From Lojkania enalia (Eukaryota; Ascomycota; Dothideomycetes; Pleosporales): DNA of 19,548 nt. The notes under the pieces are model-generated. The model had not been told where the DNA came from. It did not search any database and saw nothing but the letters and a program-made list of their open reading frames with translations. Positions 17,953 to 19,548 of the stretch are shown piece after piece. Both the position numbers and the translations under genes were made by a program. The DNA is taken from the NCBI GenBank assembly GCA_010094045.1, contig ML986954.1, forward strand, positions 1 through 19,548. Reading direction: 5' to 3'. How positions within the stretch are numbered: position 1 is the first letter of the stretch; every line of letters starts with the position of its first letter.

Positions 17953-19437
17953 TCACACCCTAACCACAACGCCCACCCCCAACCCCCTCGCCTCCCGAAC
18001 ACAGCATGCCAGACACGTCCTCTCCGCGCGCCCAACCACCGCATGGAACCCCCTATCCGCGCAAAACGCTCTCGCCAGGAGCTCCAGGTCCCTCGACGCC
18101 CTCGCATCGAGAACAAGCACGTGGTTACTCTCCTCGAGCTTGAATTCCTCAATGCTGCGTTCCTCTGGGCTGTTGAGATTGGAAGGCGCTGGCGAGGCGT
18201 ACGAAGATGCCTTGAACGGGACGACGAAATCCGGGTCCAGGACGTCCATGGCCGGTACGGTTTTGTACTTGTAGGAGACGTGGACGGGGTGAGCGGCCAT
18301 GGCGGATAGACTCAGGGCGCCCTTGTCTCCTGTCTCTTCGTCTGGGACCGCGGCGTGGACTCGTGTCGGGCCCATACTTGGCGAGTCAGGGGGATGCGAT
18401 AGCAGGGGTTCAAAGCCATGGCTGTTGCGGCGGCTAGGGTGGAGCGAGGGGCGATTGCTTCCGCTCCGGGTACTATGAACGCTGCGTTTGGACGAGTTAC
18501 GAGAAAGGGACCGCTTTAGAACTTGAGGTAGGCTAGGCTTGGTTGTGAAAGAAGGCGGTGTACAAGGAAAGGAAGTGATGAACTGCACTTCATGGTTTAG
18601 CGTCAAGTCATGCTGTGTTCCGCGCACAAAAGACGTAAATGTAAGGGTAGCATAATGCGGATCAGCAAGCGACAAAGGACTCTCCAACTCCTCAGTCTCT
18701 GAAAGCTCAGAACTGAAGGGGGTCAGTTTCCACGCAAAGAGTCCGACTGAAGGCACAGGCGGTGTACTAGAATCCAGTGGTAAAGTAAGATCTTCAGGCT
18801 TGATATTGCTCTCGTTATTGCCAGGTATGATAGCAGAATCCCGCGCAACAAAATCATCTTCGGCTGAGATTCTTGGGGGATGTTCATTATGAGGCTGCTG
18901 GCCACTGGTAGAATACCATCCATCTGCGACTGACTCTGGGAGTCTCGTAACGCAGATCCATCCCATACACTCAGTGCTGCTTTCTATACAGGCAAAAACG
19001 CGGCCAATTATAGAATTCTTGCTCCACCAGCTCTTGCCCGCATAAACGAAACCGCCATAGAGGTTTGCAGAGTCGCCAAGCGTTGAAATAGCGAGCCTAT
19101 CATTCTCCAGAAGCGTGGATATAAGAAAATGAGAAATCATCTCGCCAGGAAGAATCAGCCCAGTCAAGAAAGATCGACTAAGCCAGCCGCCTATATTCGA
19201 GGTGTTGGCAGAGACATCCGTGGCATGCGCTAGGAGTAGACTTGATAATGGAACCTTCAGTGGCTGGGAGTTGCTCCAACTCATGCCTGGGTCGCTAATA
19301 TGTCCAAAGTAACTATCGGCGATACCGTTCATCGGCCGAGGTGAGACAAGCGGAGTACCATACGCACTTACAGTTGAGGGAGTGCTAGGCTCGAGAAATT
19401 TCCTGTGTGGCGATAATGACTGCTCATTCTCATTCAT
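17953..19437 (-). CDS. fungal protein of unknown function, 494 aa
   Basis: The ATG at 19437 begins M-N-E-N-E-Q-S and the frame runs unbroken to TGA at 17953. The N-terminal 30 residues are S/P/T-rich. A folded-looking region (about residues 45-160) contains G-G-W-L-S-R-S-F-L-T-G-L-I-L-P-G-E and G-G-F-V-Y-A-G-K-S-W-W-S-K. A long acidic then Ser/Arg-rich linker (about 300-345, S-R-N-S-S-K-R-S) suggests phosphorylation sites. The C-terminal 50 residues (D-A-R-A-S-R-D-L-E-L-L-A-R-A-F-C ... T-C-L-A-C-C-V-R-E-A-R) look like a compact conserved domain. I cannot name a family. The frame is also open upstream of this ATG, and a short overlapping uORF precedes it. An upstream exon beyond the window cannot be excluded. 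Confidence 0.8.
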   Translation of the reverse strand: MNENEQSLSPHRKFLEPSTPSTVSAYGTPLVSPRPMNGIADSYFGHISDPGMSWSNSQPLKVPLSSLLLAHATDVSANTSNIGGWLSRSFLTGLILPGEMISHFLISTLLENDRLAISTLGDSANLYGGFVYAGKSWWSKNSIIGRVFACIESSTECMGWICVTRLPESVADGWYSTSGQQPHNEHPPRISAEDDFVARDSAIIPGNNESNIKPEDLTLPLDSSTPPVPSVGLFAWKLTPFSSELSETEELESPLSLADPHYATLTFTSFVRGTQHDLTLNHEVQFITSFPCTPPSFTTKPSLPQVLKRSLSRNSSKRSVHSTRSGSNRPSLHPSRRNSHGFEPLLSHPPDSPSMGPTRVHAAVPDEETGDKGALSLSAMAAHPVHVSYKYKTVPAMDVLDPDFVVPFKASSYASPAPSNLNSPEERSIEEFKLEESNHVLVLDARASRDLELLARAFCADRGFHAVVGRAERTCLACCVREARGLGVGVVVRV

Positions 19438-19480
19438 GTTGTCCGGCACTCCTAGTTGCTGAGTCAAGTGTTTCTGTCAT
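19430..19480 (-). promoter_or_regulatory. uORF overlapping the start of the 494-aa gene
   Basis: An ATG at 19480 opens a 16-codon frame ending in TGA at 19430-19432, so it overlaps the main ATG (19435-19437) in another frame. Such overlap usually lowers initiation at the main start. It would not matter if an upstream intron removed it. Confidence 0.5.
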
Positions 19481-19513
19481 GGGGATTTTCGGCTAGTCTG
19501 CCGAGCTGTATCA

Positions 19514-19544
19514 GATATCGACGTACGATATCACGGTCGATATC
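19514..19544. repeat. three GATATC palindromes at 12-13 bp spacing
   Basis: GATATC occurs at 19514-19519, 19527-19532 and 19539-19544, the last two inside a repeated CGATATCACG word. The array is in the upstream region of the minus-strand gene and may continue past the window edge. Confidence 0.6.
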
Positions 19545-19548
19545 ACGC

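Noticed and set aside
17665..18309. 214-codon plus-strand frame
   Set aside because: It is low-complexity, crosses homopolymer tracts and is antisense to the conserved-looking C-terminus of the 494-aa gene.
1..19548. CRISPR arrays, operons or bacterial signals
   Set aside because: Spliced genes and RIP show a fungal nuclear sequence; no spaced identical repeats of CRISPR type are present.

Overview
The window reads as nuclear DNA of a filamentous ascomycete (Pezizomycotina type). The signs are short introns with GT...AG ends and CTAAC/CTGAT branch sites, a fungal-type ribosomal protein eL24, a respiratory complex I subunit (absent from Saccharomyces-type yeasts), CT-rich tracts before several start codons, and a retrotransposon with the repeat-induced point mutation (RIP) signature. 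No species call is made.

Layout: (1) 1-3900 is an AT-rich block, almost free of CpA and TpG, holding the 5' part of a Ty3/gypsy retrotransposon on the minus strand: putative 5' LTR, gag, protease and the first residues of reverse transcriptase, then the window edge. (2) 3901-6343 holds two minus-strand genes of unknown function: a coiled-coil protein with one in-frame stop, and a five-exon S/Q-rich gene. (3) 7088-7912 (+) is eL24 with two introns. (4) 8276-11754 (-) holds a decayed gene with several nonsense codons and frameshifts, an ISG12/IFI6-like gene with a one-base frameshift, and a four-exon gene for a small two-helix membrane protein. (5) 12333-14466 (+) holds two genes ending in Cys-rich segments. 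(6) 15787-17263 is a divergent pair: complex I subunit NDUFA2/B8 (-) and a mitochondrial pyruvate carrier (+). (7) 17953-19437 (-) is a conserved-looking fungal protein of unknown function.

The housekeeping genes are clear. The part with most novelty is 8.3-14.5 kb, a run of small membrane-associated or Cys-rich genes next to a RIP-silenced transposon block. Two of them, about 1 kb apart, share a coiled/amphipathic region followed by a hydrophobic region, and a 16-bp palindrome lies upstream of one with a matching half-site next to the start of the other. Several nonsense codons here are TAA/TAG, as expected from C-to-T change at CAA/CAG. That they form one functional system is inference; the sequence shows proximity, similar architecture and decay, not function. 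All exon models were derived by reading phase and splice signals by eye.
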